64,000 nt of DNA, taken from positions 29,750 through 93,749 of the forward strand of contig NZ_CAXBIB010000015.1 of NCBI RefSeq assembly GCF_963975745.1. The letters run 5' to 3'. The translations under genes were made by a program, and so were the position numbers. Positions 15,225-24,240 of the stretch are shown piece after piece. Positions within the stretch are counted from its first letter, which is position 1. Each line of letters opens with the position of its first letter. The notes beneath the pieces are model-generated. The model did no database searches. It was not told the origin of the DNA and was given only the letters and a program-made list of their open reading frames with translations. The stretch comes from Parvibaculum sp963975745 (GTDB taxonomy: Bacteria; Pseudomonadota; Alphaproteobacteria; Parvibaculales; Parvibaculaceae).

Positions 15225-17183
15225 ATGATCAAGCTGAAACTTCCCGACGGTTCCGTCCGTGAACATGACAAACCGCTCGACGGGCTCGCCTTTGCCGAAA
15301 GCATTGCCAAGTCGCTGGCCAAGAAGGCGGTTGCGATCAAGCTCGACGGCGAGATGAAAGACCTGACGACGCTGATCGACCGCGATGCCGAAGTGGAAAT
15401 CGTGACGCGCGAGACGCCCGACGGTGTCGACCTCCTGCGCCACGATGCCTCGCATGTGATGGCCGAAGCGGTGCAGGAGCTCTTTCCCGGCACGCAGGTG
15501 ACGATCGGGCCGGTGATCGAGAACGGCTTCTATTACGACTTCGCCCGCGCTGAACCCTTCAAGGCCGAAGACCTCGAAAGGATCGAACAGCGGATGCGCG
15601 AGATCGTCGACCGCGACGAGAAGATCACGCGCGAAGTGTGGACGCGCGACGACGCTGTGGCGCATTTTAAAAAGATCGGCGAGCATTACAAGGCCGAGAT
15701 CATTGCGAGCATTCCGGCGGGCGAGGATGTGTCGATCTACCGGCAGGGCAACTGGCTCGATCTCTGCCGCGGCCCGCACCTGCCGTCGACGGGCAAGCTC
15801 GGCAAGGCCTTCAAGCTGACCAAGCTGGCTGGTGCCTATTGGCGCGGCGACAGCCGCAACGAAATGCTGCAGCGGATCTACGGGACGTGCTGGGCCAACG
15901 ACAACGACCTCAAGGCCTATCTCACGATGGTCGAGGAGGCCGAGCGCCGCGACCACCGCAAGATCGGCCGCGAGATGGAGTTGTTCCATCTGCAGGAAGA
16001 GGCGCAGGGCTCAGTGTTCTGGCACGCCAAGGGCTATCGCATCTGGCAGGCGCTGGAACAATATATCCGCCGCCGCATCGACGCGGCCGGCTATATGGAG
16101 GTCAAGACACCGCAGCTGCTCGACTCGAAATTCTGGGAGCAGTCGGGGCACTGGTCGAAGTTCCGCGAGAACATGTTCGTGGTGCCGGATGAAATTCCGT
16201 CGACGGAGGAAGATGCACCGGTGCTATCGGGCAAGGCCAAGCTGATGGCAATCAAGCCGATGAATTGCCCGGCGCATGTGCAGATCTTCAAGCAAGGCGT
16301 CAAATCCTATCGCGACCTGCCGCTCCGCATGGCCGAGTTCGGCTGCTGCCACCGCAACGAGCCGCATGGGGCGCTGCACGGGCTGATGCGCGTGCGGCAG
16401 ATGACGCAGGACGATGCGCATATCTTCTGCCGCGAGGACCAGATCACGGCGGAGAGCGTCGCCTTCTGCGAGCTTCTGCTCAGCGTCTATCGCGATCTCG
16501 GCTTCGACGAGGTCAAGGTGCGGCTGGCGACGCGGCCGGATGTGCGGGCCGGCGAGGATGCGGTGTGGGACCGCGCCGAGAAGGGGCTTGCCGATGCGGT
16601 GGAGGCGGCCGGGCTCGACTATTCGGTGGCCCCGGGCGAGGGTGCGTTCTACGGGCCGAAGCTCGAGTTTCATCTGAAGGATGCGATCGGACGGACGTGG
16701 CAATGCGGCACGATCCAGCTCGATTTCGTGCTGCCGGAGCGGCTCGACGCCTCATACATCGGCGAGGACAGCGCGCGGCACCGGCCGGTGATGCTGCATC
16801 GGGCGATCCTCGGATCGATGGAACGCTTCATCGGCATCCTGATCGAGAATTACGAAGGCAAGTTCCCGCTCTGGCTGGCGCCGGTGCAGGCGGTGGTGAC
16901 GACGATCACGTCGGACGCCGATCCTTATGCCGAAGAAATGCTGCAGGCGATGCGCGCGGCGGGGCTGCGCGCCGAGATCGATCTTCGTAACGAGAAGATC
17001 AATTACAAGGTGCGCGAGCATTCGGTGGCCAAGGTGCCGGCGATCTTCGTGGCCGGCCGCCGCGAGGCGGAGGAGCGCACCGTGTCGATTCGCCGGCTCG
17101 GCTCGCAGCAGCAGGAGACGCTGCCGCTCGACCAGGCGATCGCCGCGCTGGTGGCGGAAGCGACGCCGCCGGATTTGCGGTAG
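15225..17183 (+). CDS. thrS: Threonyl-tRNA synthetase
   Basis: 652 residues with full-length architecture: TGS domain (1-64, KLPDGSVREHD), editing domain with HDASHVMAEAVQELFPG and later DLCRGPHLPSTG, class II catalytic core (NCPAHVQIF with Zn Cys, HRNEPHGALHGLMRVRQMTQ motif 2, LHRAILGSMERFIGILIE motif 3) and an anticodon-binding domain (VTTITSDADPYAEEM, KINYKVREHS). It charges tRNA-Thr. The start at 15225 has AGAGAAAGA upstream and matches the family N-terminus; the longer frame from 15033 overlaps yidD. It lies 10 nt after yidD, probably in one transcript. Confidence 0.98.
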   Translation: MIKLKLPDGSVREHDKPLDGLAFAESIAKSLAKKAVAIKLDGEMKDLTTLIDRDAEVEIVTRETPDGVDLLRHDASHVMAEAVQELFPGTQVTIGPVIENGFYYDFARAEPFKAEDLERIEQRMREIVDRDEKITREVWTRDDAVAHFKKIGEHYKAEIIASIPAGEDVSIYRQGNWLDLCRGPHLPSTGKLGKAFKLTKLAGAYWRGDSRNEMLQRIYGTCWANDNDLKAYLTMVEEAERRDHRKIGREMELFHLQEEAQGSVFWHAKGYRIWQALEQYIRRRIDAAGYMEVKTPQLLDSKFWEQSGHWSKFRENMFVVPDEIPSTEEDAPVLSGKAKLMAIKPMNCPAHVQIFKQGVKSYRDLPLRMAEFGCCHRNEPHGALHGLMRVRQMTQDDAHIFCREDQITAESVAFCELLLSVYRDLGFDEVKVRLATRPDVRAGEDAVWDRAEKGLADAVEAAGLDYSVAPGEGAFYGPKLEFHLKDAIGRTWQCGTIQLDFVLPERLDASYIGEDSARHRPVMLHRAILGSMERFIGILIENYEGKFPLWLAPVQAVVTTITSDADPYAEEMLQAMRAAGLRAEIDLRNEKINYKVREHSVAKVPAIFVAGRREAEERTVSIRRLGSQQQETLPLDQAIAALVAEATPPDLR

Positions 17184-17198
17184 GTCTCTCCAAAAACA

Positions 17199-17257
17199 AA
17201 ATGACGTCATGACCCGGTCCTCCATTGCAATAAAGGTGGGCGGGCCATGACGTTTTG
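17199..17257 (+). terminator. Long imperfect hairpin, probable thrS terminator
   Basis: ACGTCATGACCCG (17204-17216) pairs with CGGGCCATGACGT (17241-17253) with one A-C mismatch; A-rich sequence precedes and TTTT follows, so it can act in both directions. It starts 20 nt past the thrS stop and faces the converging VOC gene at 17289. Confidence 0.65.
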
Positions 17258-17288
17258 GGTGGGGTGTCTGAAAATTCGGGCGATGCGA

Positions 17289-17687
17289 TCACGGCAAGTT
17301 CAGCTGCCAGGAGACGCCGAAGCGGTCGCTGAGCCAAGTGAAGCGGCGGCTGAAGCCGTAATTGTCGAGCGGCATCATCACCGCGCCGCCTTCGCCGAGA
17401 ATGGCGGCCAGTCTTTCGAGTTCCTCCTTCGTTTCGAGATCGACGAAGAAGGAGAAAGACGGCGTGAAGGTGAAGGCGTGCTTCGCCGGACTGTCGATGC
17501 ACATGACCGTCTGGCCGGCCAGCGTGAAACTTGCGAGCTGCACCGTGCCTTCAGGGCCGGGTTCGCCCGGACCGTATTTGGCGATGCTGTCGATGCGGCT
17601 GCCGGGGAAGAGCGAGACATAGAGGCTCATCGCTTCCTCGGCGGCGCCTTCGAACATCAGGAAGGGACGGATCGTCGTGCCGGTCAT
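17289..17687 (-). CDS. VOC superfamily protein (PhnB-like)
   Basis: 132 residues: RPFLMFEGAAEEAMSLYVSLFPGSRI, FTLAGQTVMCIDSP and the C-terminal SRRFTWLSDRFGVSWQL are typical of the PhnB/3-demethylubiquinone-methyltransferase-like glyoxalase fold. Despite older names these proteins are not methyltransferases and their substrate is unknown. The start overlaps the stop of the AHSA1 gene by 4 nt; arsR-AHSA1-VOC operons are widespread and probably respond to a shared stress or small molecule. Confidence 0.85.
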   Translation of the reverse strand: MTGTTIRPFLMFEGAAEEAMSLYVSLFPGSRIDSIAKYGPGEPGPEGTVQLASFTLAGQTVMCIDSPAKHAFTFTPSFSFFVDLETKEELERLAAILGEGGAVMMPLDNYGFSRRFTWLSDRFGVSWQLNLP

Positions 17688-18244
17688 TCGCCTGCCTTTC
17701 CGGTGTAGCGCTGGCGGTACTCATCCTCGATGCCGTCGAAGGCTTCCCAGAAGGGTGTCTTCACATTGCCTTCGAGTTGTTCCTCGAGCATCCGCAGATG
17801 GGTGTGCCAGCCGCCCGAGAAGTTGATCGCGTCGCTGACGCCGGAGACGCGGCGATGGGTGAGGACCAGGCGGACCTTCTCGCCTTCCGCCGTCAGTTCG
17901 ATTTCGACGACCGAGCCCTTCGGGTCCATGTCGTCGTCCCAGGTGAAGCCGAGGCGGTGCGGCGGCTCATAGATCGTCACGACATGCTCGCTGTCGAAGG
18001 GACCTGCATATTTCTTGAAACGTTCGGGCGGCGTGGAGGGATGGGCGCCGAGCTTCGAGTTCTCGAAGACGACATCCATCTTGCCGCCGACGCGCGGTTC
18101 CATCGGGCCACCGGCGAACCATTTGCCGCGTAGCTCGGCGTCGGTCAGATATTTCCAGACGCGCTCGATTGGTCCCGGCAACAGGCGCTCGAAACGGACG
18201 GTCTGGTTGTCGATCAGTTGGCCGTAGGCCTTTGCATCCTTCAT
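17684..18244 (-). CDS. AHSA1/SRPBCC-domain protein
   Basis: 186 residues of the Bet v1-like fold used by AHSA1 proteins: VRFERLLPGPIERVWKYLTDAE, KWFAGG, VGGKMDVVFEN, GSVVEIELTAEGEKVRLVLTHRR and GGWHTHLRMLEEQLEG. The fold has a hydrophobic ligand cavity. Members in this operon type are uncharacterised. It overlaps by 4 nt with both the upstream arsR and the downstream VOC gene, so the three are translationally coupled. Confidence 0.88.
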   Translation of the reverse strand: MKDAKAYGQLIDNQTVRFERLLPGPIERVWKYLTDAELRGKWFAGGPMEPRVGGKMDVVFENSKLGAHPSTPPERFKKYAGPFDSEHVVTIYEPPHRLGFTWDDDMDPKGSVVEIELTAEGEKVRLVLTHRRVSGVSDAINFSGGWHTHLRMLEEQLEGNVKTPFWEAFDGIEDEYRQRYTGKAGE

Positions 18245-18561
18245 TGCTGCTTGTCCTTTTCGGCGGCTGCATTCAATGCATGTTCCAGTGCGTCGAGCTT
18301 CGGGCCCCAGAAGCGGCGGATGTTGGCGAGCCAGTTTTCCAGTCCTTCGAATCCCGACGGATCGAGCGAATATATGCGCCGCTGCGCGTCGACGCGCATG
18401 CGCACGAGATGCGCCGATTTCAGCACTTTCAGATGTTGCGAGACGGCCGGTGCGCTGATGTCGAAGCGGCGCGCAATCTCGCCGGCCGGCATTTCGCCAG
18501 CGCCGAGCATTTCGACGATCTGGCGGCGGGTGGGGTCGGCGAGGGCGGTGAAGCTTTCCAT
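18241..18561 (-). CDS. ArsR-family regulator
   Basis: 106 residues, a winged helix covering most of the protein: FTALADPTRRQIVEMLGAGE, GEIARRFDISAPAVSQHLKVLKSAHLV and VDAQRRIYSL. No Cys metal site is present, so it is probably not a metal sensor. It heads the arsR-AHSA1-VOC operon; the regulator of such operons is usually a repressor that responds to an unknown signal. A perfect 12-bp palindrome lies 20 nt upstream of the start. Confidence 0.92.
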   Translation of the reverse strand: MESFTALADPTRRQIVEMLGAGEMPAGEIARRFDISAPAVSQHLKVLKSAHLVRMRVDAQRRIYSLDPSGFEGLENWLANIRRFWGPKLDALEHALNAAAEKDKQQ

Positions 18562-18581
18562 GGCTTCTAGTTTGCCAATAT

Positions 18582-18593
18582 ACTTAATTAAGT
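18582..18593. promoter_or_regulatory. Candidate ArsR operator
   Basis: ACTTAATTAAGT is a perfect 12-bp palindrome in a locally AT-rich stretch, 21-32 nt upstream of the arsR start. Position and symmetry suggest autoregulation by the ArsR-family protein; binding is inferred. Confidence 0.55.
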
Positions 18594-18697
18594 CAAGACG
18601 AAAATTAAAGATCGACGGGGTCTCCTGACAAAGGAGGGCGCCTTATGGTTAAACTCGGTGGCGAGGTGCTGAATTGGACGCCGGTGGAGCCTCCAGA

Positions 18698-20464
18698 ATG
18701 AATTTTCGGAAATGGGTGCCGGGCGCGCTGGCCGCGGCCGGGCTGGTCTTCTGGGCAAGCGGGGCAGCGGCAGAGATCCATGCCTCGGGCGACACGGCCA
18801 CCATGGCACCGGTTGCCAGCGGCGCCGAACATGTCGACCCGGCATTGACGGTGACGCCGGAAGCATTCCGCTGGCGCGTGACCCGGCTCGCCTGGACCGA
18901 AAGTGACGAACGCGCCTTCGGCGAATTCGTGGCCGCGATCGGCAACAGCAATTGCCGTACCTATGACGAATGCCTCAAAGGCCCGTGGAACATCTACCGG
19001 GCGAGCGATCCCAAAGGCATGTTCTTCTATGCCGATTGCGCCGATCTGCCCTATGCGCTCAGGGCCTATTTCGCCTGGAAGAACGGCTTGCCGTTTTCCT
19101 ATGTCAGCGGCGTTGCGCCGGTCGGACAATCCCGGGACCTGCGCTATTCGCGCCACGGCAACTACGCGGTGCGCCGCAGCGATGTGGTGCCGCAGGCCGA
19201 AGGCGCGTTTCCGAATGCGCGGACGGCGCTCAATGCAATCAACAATGTGGTTTCGACGGCGATGTTCCGGTTTGCGCCCGAGCCGAGGCGCGGGGAGATT
19301 TTCGACTTCTATCCGGTCAAGCTGCAGAAGGAGAGCATCCGGCCCGGCACCGTGATCTACGATCCGAACGGGCATGTTGCGGTCGTCTACAGCGTCGATG
19401 ACGACGGACGCATCCGCTTCATCGACACGCATCCCGACAATTCGCTGACGCGGGGCAGCTATGGCAAGCGCTTCGTGCGCGCCTCGCCGCCGATGGGGGC
19501 GGGCTTCAAGAACTGGCGGCCTATGAAGCTCGTGGGCGCGCAACAGGGCGCCGACGGCACCTGGCATGGTGGCCGTGTCGTGCTGGCCGGCGACGACGAG
19601 CTTGCCGACTGGTCGGACGAGCAGTTCTACGGCACCGAAAGTCCGCGTCCGGCGAGCTGGTCGGCGGCAGCCTTCGTCCATCAGGGCGAACGGCTCGACT
19701 ATTACGACTATGTGCGGCAAGCGGTGGCCGGGCGCGACGTGACCTACGATCCGGTTGTCGAAACGCGGGCTATGGTGCGCGAGCTCTGCGACGATCTCTA
19801 TTATCGCGCCATCTCGGTCGACATCGCGGTCAAGGCCGGGCTGCACCGGCGGGCACAACCGGCGCGATTGCCGGACAATATCTACGGCACCCATGGCGAC
19901 TGGGAGACCTATTCCACGCCGTCGCGCGATGCGCGGCTGAAAGCCTCCTTTGCCGAGTTGCGCGATCAGGTGGTGCGCTTCGTGGCGATGGCCGAAGCCG
20001 GCGATGCAAAGCTCGATCATGCCGGCACAAACCTCGCCGGCGATCTGAAGCGGGCTTACCGGGAGGAAGCCGGCGCCTGCAGGGTTGCCTATGTCGCCAG
20101 CGACGGTTCGGAGCGGGTGCTGAGTTTCGACGAGGCCCGGCAGCGGGTCTTCGACTTTTCCTTCGATCCCCATCATTGTCCCGAGCTGCGTTGGGGCGCG
20201 CGTTCGGCCGAGGAGCTTGCGACTTGTCCCGACGGCGACGTCAAACGCGCCTGGTACGAAGCGCAGCAGCGGCTGCGCAACCAGACCGAGCGCACCTATG
20301 ATGCGGCGATGGGATTTACCCTGGCCGATCTCCAGCGCGGCGTTGCGGGCAGCGGGTGGGACGCGCCGCCCGATACCGATGTCATGGGCGCGCTTCTCGC
20401 GACGGCCGGTCTGACCGAAGATGCGGTGCAGGCGGCGGAGGCCGTTTCGCCGGCGCTCCCCTGA
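18698..20464 (+). CDS. Secreted protein of unknown function with a possible NlpC/papain-like Cys-His site
   Basis: 588 residues starting with a signal peptide (WVPGALAAAGLVFWASGAAA, cleavage near residue 25). I do not recognise the family. Visible features: FYADCADLPYALRAYFAWKNG (Cys114 at the start of a helix) and DPNGHVAVVYSV...FIDTHPDN (His225, Asp242), a Cys-His-Asp spacing like NlpC/P60 or papain-like peptidases; Cys86 and Cys92 could form a disulphide. The rest is mixed alpha-beta with many Tyr and Trp. The ATG at 18698 has GGAG 9 nt upstream; a TTG at 18674 is less likely. It converges with the outer-membrane-like gene 1 nt away. Confidence 0.6.
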   Translation: MNFRKWVPGALAAAGLVFWASGAAAEIHASGDTATMAPVASGAEHVDPALTVTPEAFRWRVTRLAWTESDERAFGEFVAAIGNSNCRTYDECLKGPWNIYRASDPKGMFFYADCADLPYALRAYFAWKNGLPFSYVSGVAPVGQSRDLRYSRHGNYAVRRSDVVPQAEGAFPNARTALNAINNVVSTAMFRFAPEPRRGEIFDFYPVKLQKESIRPGTVIYDPNGHVAVVYSVDDDGRIRFIDTHPDNSLTRGSYGKRFVRASPPMGAGFKNWRPMKLVGAQQGADGTWHGGRVVLAGDDELADWSDEQFYGTESPRPASWSAAAFVHQGERLDYYDYVRQAVAGRDVTYDPVVETRAMVRELCDDLYYRAISVDIAVKAGLHRRAQPARLPDNIYGTHGDWETYSTPSRDARLKASFAELRDQVVRFVAMAEAGDAKLDHAGTNLAGDLKRAYREEAGACRVAYVASDGSERVLSFDEARQRVFDFSFDPHHCPELRWGARSAEELATCPDGDVKRAWYEAQQRLRNQTERTYDAAMGFTLADLQRGVAGSGWDAPPDTDVMGALLATAGLTEDAVQAAEAVSPALP

Positions 20465-20465
20465 T

Positions 20466-21308
20466 CTAGAAACGATACCAGAGGGCGATGCGGAAGGCCG
20501 TGTCCTCGATGGTGCCCTGTCCGTCGATCAGGCGCTCCACGCCGGCTTCAAGCGCGGTTCCGGGACGGCTGTTTCCGGACAATTCGCAGACCACGGAGAG
20601 TGACAGCTTGCTGGCGCGGTAGGCCTTTTCGCTGGCGACCGGATCCAGTGCGGCGGTGTTGAGACTCTTCAAGAGAAGCATGGTGCCGGGCCGGGGCCGC
20701 GTGCCGAGGGTTATGTCGGCGCGTATCTCATCCGGCCGGCCGCTGTCCGTATGGGTCCATGCAATTTCATGGACGGCGAAGATGTCGCGTCCGAAGAGTT
20801 TCTCGTTGCGGGCGAGAACAAGGGCCAATTCGATGTCGACATCGCCGCGCTGGATCATGGCCGGATTGTCGCTGACATCTTCGAGATGCAGCGTGAGAAG
20901 AGGCTGCACCGAGAACAGCGTCTCTTCCCAGGTTCCGATCGCATATCGCGTACCGGACTTGATGCGGGCGAGGCCGATGTTCCTGAAACTTCCGACGCTG
21001 AGATCGGTCTTTTCGTTCACAAAGGCCAGTTCACCGATTGCCGTCAGGTTCTTCGTCAATCCGTATTCAGCGTAGACGGACAATTCGACTTTCCTGTAGC
21101 GATAGGGCGACGGCACCCCGGTGGCGGGGTCGATCCTGTCTTCGGTTCTCTCATTCGCCTGCATCCGCGACAATGTGGCGATGATCTCGCCGTCGCCCGG
21201 CGGCAGCGGCCAGCCGCCTGCGCCGGCATGGTCGGCCATCGGGAACAGGGCGATGGCACATGCCGCCCAGGCGAAATTTCGTTGGCTTCGCGGGTGTCCC
21301 TGCCGCAA
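20466..21308 (-). CDS. Putative outer-membrane beta-barrel protein, unknown family
   Basis: 280 residues. The TTG start at 21308 is backed by GGAGGGGGAAG. A signal peptide (FAWAACAIALFPMADHAGA) precedes alternating amphipathic strands (YRKVELSVYAEYGLTKNL, ARIKSGTRYAIG, VDIELALVLARN) and the protein ends in IALWYRF, with a terminal Phe as in substrates of the BAM machinery. The strands and terminal Phe support a small transport or autoassembled barrel. No homologous family comes to mind. It converges with the secreted peptidase-like gene with a 1-nt gap and is divergent from the nitroreductase. Confidence 0.6.
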   Translation of the reverse strand: MRQGHPRSQRNFAWAACAIALFPMADHAGAGGWPLPPGDGEIIATLSRMQANERTEDRIDPATGVPSPYRYRKVELSVYAEYGLTKNLTAIGELAFVNEKTDLSVGSFRNIGLARIKSGTRYAIGTWEETLFSVQPLLTLHLEDVSDNPAMIQRGDVDIELALVLARNEKLFGRDIFAVHEIAWTHTDSGRPDEIRADITLGTRPRPGTMLLLKSLNTAALDPVASEKAYRASKLSLSVVCELSGNSRPGTALEAGVERLIDGQGTIEDTAFRIALWYRF

Positions 21309-21429
21309 TCTTCCCCCTCCGTCATCCCGCCCGATGGTGATGCGTGGGCTTGTTTGTGTAAAGTGCCGGGCCTAACCAGAGGCTCCGATTGCCCTATTTC
21401 CGGCGCTGCCGCCAAAAAGAGGATCTGCC

Positions 21430-22017
21430 TTGCCCCGTTCCCAGGAAACCATCGACCTCTTGCTGACGCGGCGCTCGGCCAAGGCGCTGACCATGGTCGA
21501 GCCCGGTCCCGATGCGGCGGCGCTCGAGACGGTCCTGCGGATCGGGGCCCGGGTTCCCGATCACGGCAAGCTGGCGCCCTGGCGTTTCATCGTCTTCAGG
21601 GGCGAGGCGCGGCGTGCCTTCGGCGCGATACTGAGTGCGGTCTATACAAGGGTGCAACCGAATGCGGGCGACGATCAGCTCGAGTTCGAAGCCAATCGCT
21701 TTCTGCGGGCGCCGGTGGTGGTGGCGGTGATTTCGCGCGTGACTCCCGGGATCAAGATCCCCGAATGGGAGCAGGTTCTTTCGGCCGGCGCCGTCTGCCA
21801 GAACATGCTGGTCGCCGCGACGGCGCTTGGCTTCGGCGCGCAGTGGCTGACCGAATGGTATGCGTTCGATCCGGAGATCGGGCGGACGCTCGGCCTCGGC
21901 GAAAACGAGCGCGTCGCCGGTTTCATCTATCTCGGCAGCGAGAGCGTCGCCAAGGACGAGCGGCCTCGGCCGGTGCTTGCCGATATCGTCTCGGACTGGA
22001 TGCCGGAGGCGCCGTGA
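21430..22017 (+). CDS. Nitroreductase family protein
   Basis: 195 residues: TIDLLLTRRSAKAL (FMN phosphate-binding Arg), RVPDHGKLAPWRFIVF, GAVCQNMLVAATALGFGAQWLT and GFIYLGS are nitroreductase landmarks resembling the RutE/YdjA-type subgroup. Expected to be an FMN-dependent NAD(P)H oxidoreductase of unknown substrate. The TTG start has GAGGA 7 nt upstream. The stop overlaps the GTG start of the HAD gene (GTGA), indicating coupling. Confidence 0.87.
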   Translation: MPRSQETIDLLLTRRSAKALTMVEPGPDAAALETVLRIGARVPDHGKLAPWRFIVFRGEARRAFGAILSAVYTRVQPNAGDDQLEFEANRFLRAPVVVAVISRVTPGIKIPEWEQVLSAGAVCQNMLVAATALGFGAQWLTEWYAFDPEIGRTLGLGENERVAGFIYLGSESVAKDERPRPVLADIVSDWMPEAP

Positions 22018-22751
22018 CCGGGCAGGGCGCGACAGGGGACGGGGCGTTGCTGGGCATCCTGTTCGACAAGGACGGTACGCTGTTCGAATATCACGGTACC
22101 TGGGGGCCGATCCTGGTCGAAGCCGCGCAGGTCGCAGCGCGCGGACGTCCGGGGCTGGTCCCGGCGATGCTGGAGGCGATCGGTTTCGATACGGCCACCG
22201 GCCGGATCGGGCCCGGCAGCATTGCAGGCGGCGGCGACACGCATGGTCTTGCCGATGCCTGGGGCGCGATCGCCGGCGGATGGGAGCGGGCGGCGCTGAT
22301 CGCCGAAATGGACCGGTTGTTCGTGCGGCTTGCGCCGGAGCGGTCGCTGCCCGTCACCGACCTGCCGCTGTTCTTCGCCGGCATGAAGGAGCGAGGGCTT
22401 TCGCTCGGCATCGCCACCAACGATGTCGAGGCTTCCGCCCGCGCAACGCTGACGCGCTTCGGCATCGACGGCCTGGTCGATTTTGCGGCCGGCTATGACA
22501 GCGGTCATGGCGCAAAGCCGGGACCCGGCATGGCGCTCGCCTTCTGTTCGGCGCTCGGCCTGTCGCCCGACCGGATCGCCGTTGTGGGCGACAACAGTCA
22601 CGATCTCGAGATGGGACGCCGCGCCGGTGCCGCGCTCAGAATCGGTGTGCTGACCGGCACCAGTGCGCGTGGCGACCTTGCGCCGCTCGCCGATCATGTG
22701 ATCGACAGCATTGCCGACCTGCCGGCGCTGCTTGATGAAATCGCGCGCTAG
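22014..22751 (+). CDS. HAD-superfamily hydrolase (phosphoglycolate phosphatase-like)
   Basis: 245 residues. HAD motif I is LFDKDGTLFEYHGTW (nucleophile Asp and acid/base Asp); motif II is GIATND; Lys sits in HGAKPGPGM and motif IV is VVGDNSHDLEMGRRAGA. A cap domain occupies about residues 35-105. It is a phosphatase, possibly for phosphoglycolate or a similar small metabolite. GTG start with GGAGG upstream, overlapping the nitroreductase stop by 4 nt. Its own stop overlaps the converging PhyH stop by 4 nt. Confidence 0.85.
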   Translation: MTGQGATGDGALLGILFDKDGTLFEYHGTWGPILVEAAQVAARGRPGLVPAMLEAIGFDTATGRIGPGSIAGGGDTHGLADAWGAIAGGWERAALIAEMDRLFVRLAPERSLPVTDLPLFFAGMKERGLSLGIATNDVEASARATLTRFGIDGLVDFAAGYDSGHGAKPGPGMALAFCSALGLSPDRIAVVGDNSHDLEMGRRAGAALRIGVLTGTSARGDLAPLADHVIDSIADLPALLDEIAR

Positions 22752-23554
22752 CGATCCCAGATCGACCTGAAGTCGCGCTTGGCGCCCAGCAGGCGTTGCG
22801 CCGGCGTCTTCTTGTCGATGTGGCCGATCAGGTTGCGATAGGCGCCGAAGCCGCAAAGCTCCTGCAGGCGCGGTTCGAACGACTTCACAAGTTCGAGCGG
22901 AATGCCGAGCTGCTGGTTCTCCTGCTGGCGGATATAGCCGGCGCAATAGTTCATGGCGATGCCGACGCGGCGCTTGTCGGACTTGTTGGCGCCGCCGCCA
23001 TGCCAGAGGCTGCCATGCCAGATCAGCACCGAGCCCTTCGGCATTTCGGCCGGAATGCTGTCATAGTGCTGACCATAGACCGGGGAATGGTCCCATTTGT
23101 GCGTGCCGGGGATAATCCGCGTCGCGCCATTCTCTTCGGTGAAGTCGGTCAGCGCCCACATCGAATTGCAGACGAAAGGGGCATGGGGCTTTGCCACCGG
23201 CATGGCCTGGTCGTCGGCATGGATCGGCTGTCCGGTTTCGCCCGGGTCGATCGAGATGGAAGACAGTGACGAGACGAGGCAGCCCTCGTCCAGCACGCCC
23301 TCGACGACCGGCAGCACACCGGCATGGACCGGAATGCGCTGGAAGACTGGTGCCAGCGCCAGCAGATTGTAGATCCGCACGGTCCGGTGGCCTTCGAAGG
23401 TGTTCTTCGCCGGCAGCACGTTCATCTCGCGCTCGAGACGCAGCAGGGTTGCGTTCAACTCGTCGACGAGTTCGGGTTCGAGCACATTTTCGACGATCGT
23501 GTATCCCTGCGCCTCGATCGCGGCGACGTGGCGGGCCTGGTCTTCCTGGTTCAT
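22748..23554 (-). CDS. Phytanoyl-CoA dioxygenase (PhyH) family protein
   Basis: 268 residues from the ATG at 23554, which has GGAAGCG 5 nt upstream; in-frame ATGs at 23593 and 23620 would extend it. PhyH features: GYTIVENVLEPELVDEL, the Fe(II) ligand pair H-x-D in GQPIHADDQ, WALTDFTEENGATRIIPGTHKW, and the distal His in SLWHGGG followed by an Arg (DKRRVGIAMNY) for 2-oxoglutarate. The family hydroxylates diverse substrates, not only phytanoyl-CoA. It is divergent from the flavin reductase gene at 23641. Confidence 0.86.
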   Translation of the reverse strand: MNQEDQARHVAAIEAQGYTIVENVLEPELVDELNATLLRLEREMNVLPAKNTFEGHRTVRIYNLLALAPVFQRIPVHAGVLPVVEGVLDEGCLVSSLSSISIDPGETGQPIHADDQAMPVAKPHAPFVCNSMWALTDFTEENGATRIIPGTHKWDHSPVYGQHYDSIPAEMPKGSVLIWHGSLWHGGGANKSDKRRVGIAMNYCAGYIRQQENQQLGIPLELVKSFEPRLQELCGFGAYRNLIGHIDKKTPAQRLLGAKRDFRSIWDR

Positions 23555-23640
23555 GTTTCGCTTCCGGTCTGTCTTTTCTGTCTTGTCCGGCATGATACGC
23601 TTCCGGCTCCCGTCGTCCATATCCCGGAGCTCATCCGTTC

Positions 23641-24237
23641 ATGTTCTACGATGCCGCGACAAACGATCACGGGCTCCGGCACGATCCCTTCAAGGCGCTG
23701 ATCGTTCCTCGGCCGATCGGCTGGATTTCGACCCTGGGTCCCGATGGCGTGCTCAATCTGGCGCCCTACAGCTTTTTCAACGGTGTCTCGACCGACCCCC
23801 ATATCGTGATGTTTGCCAGCGCCGGGCGAAAGGACAGCCAGCGCAATGCCGAGGCGACAGGCGAGTTCGTCTGCAATTTCGCAAGCTGGGACCAGCGCGA
23901 GGCGATGAATGCGAGTTCGGCGACAGTCGGTCCCGAGGTCGACGAGTTCGTATTGGCCGGGCTGGAAACCGAAGCATCGCAGCTGGTGAAGCCGCCGCGG
24001 GTCAAGGGATCGCCGGCGCATTTCGAATGTGTCTGGCTCAGGACCGTTCCGCTGGTCGCGCGCGACGGGCGACACAGCTATTACATGGTGCTGGGCGAAG
24101 TCGTCGGCATTCACATCGACGATCGTTATGTTGCAGACGGCATGGTCGATACCGCCGCCATGAAGCCCATCGCCCGCCTCGGTTATCACGATTATGCCGT
24201 GGTCGAGGAGGTCTTCACGCTCAGGCGACCGCGCTAG
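23641..24237 (+). CDS. Flavin reductase-like (FMN-binding) protein
   Basis: 198 residues. The split-barrel FMN-binding pattern is clear: PFKALIVPRPIGWISTLGPDG, NLAPYSFFNGVSTDPHIVMF, KDSQRNAEATGEFVCNF, and FECVWLRTVPL with a long dimerisation region. Members reduce flavin for partner monooxygenases or bind FMN for other roles. No monooxygenase is adjacent; the nearest flavin-dependent one is the LLM protein at 55 kb. It is divergent from PhyH, with an 86-nt gap. Confidence 0.87.
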   Translation: MFYDAATNDHGLRHDPFKALIVPRPIGWISTLGPDGVLNLAPYSFFNGVSTDPHIVMFASAGRKDSQRNAEATGEFVCNFASWDQREAMNASSATVGPEVDEFVLAGLETEASQLVKPPRVKGSPAHFECVWLRTVPLVARDGRHSYYMVLGEVVGIHIDDRYVADGMVDTAAMKPIARLGYHDYAVVEEVFTLRRPR

Positions 24238-24240
24238 CCT

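Noticed and set aside
22748..23620. Longer N-terminus of the PhyH gene (start at 23620)
   Set aside because: The added residues are charged and non-conserved; the ATG at 23554 has a better ribosome-binding site.
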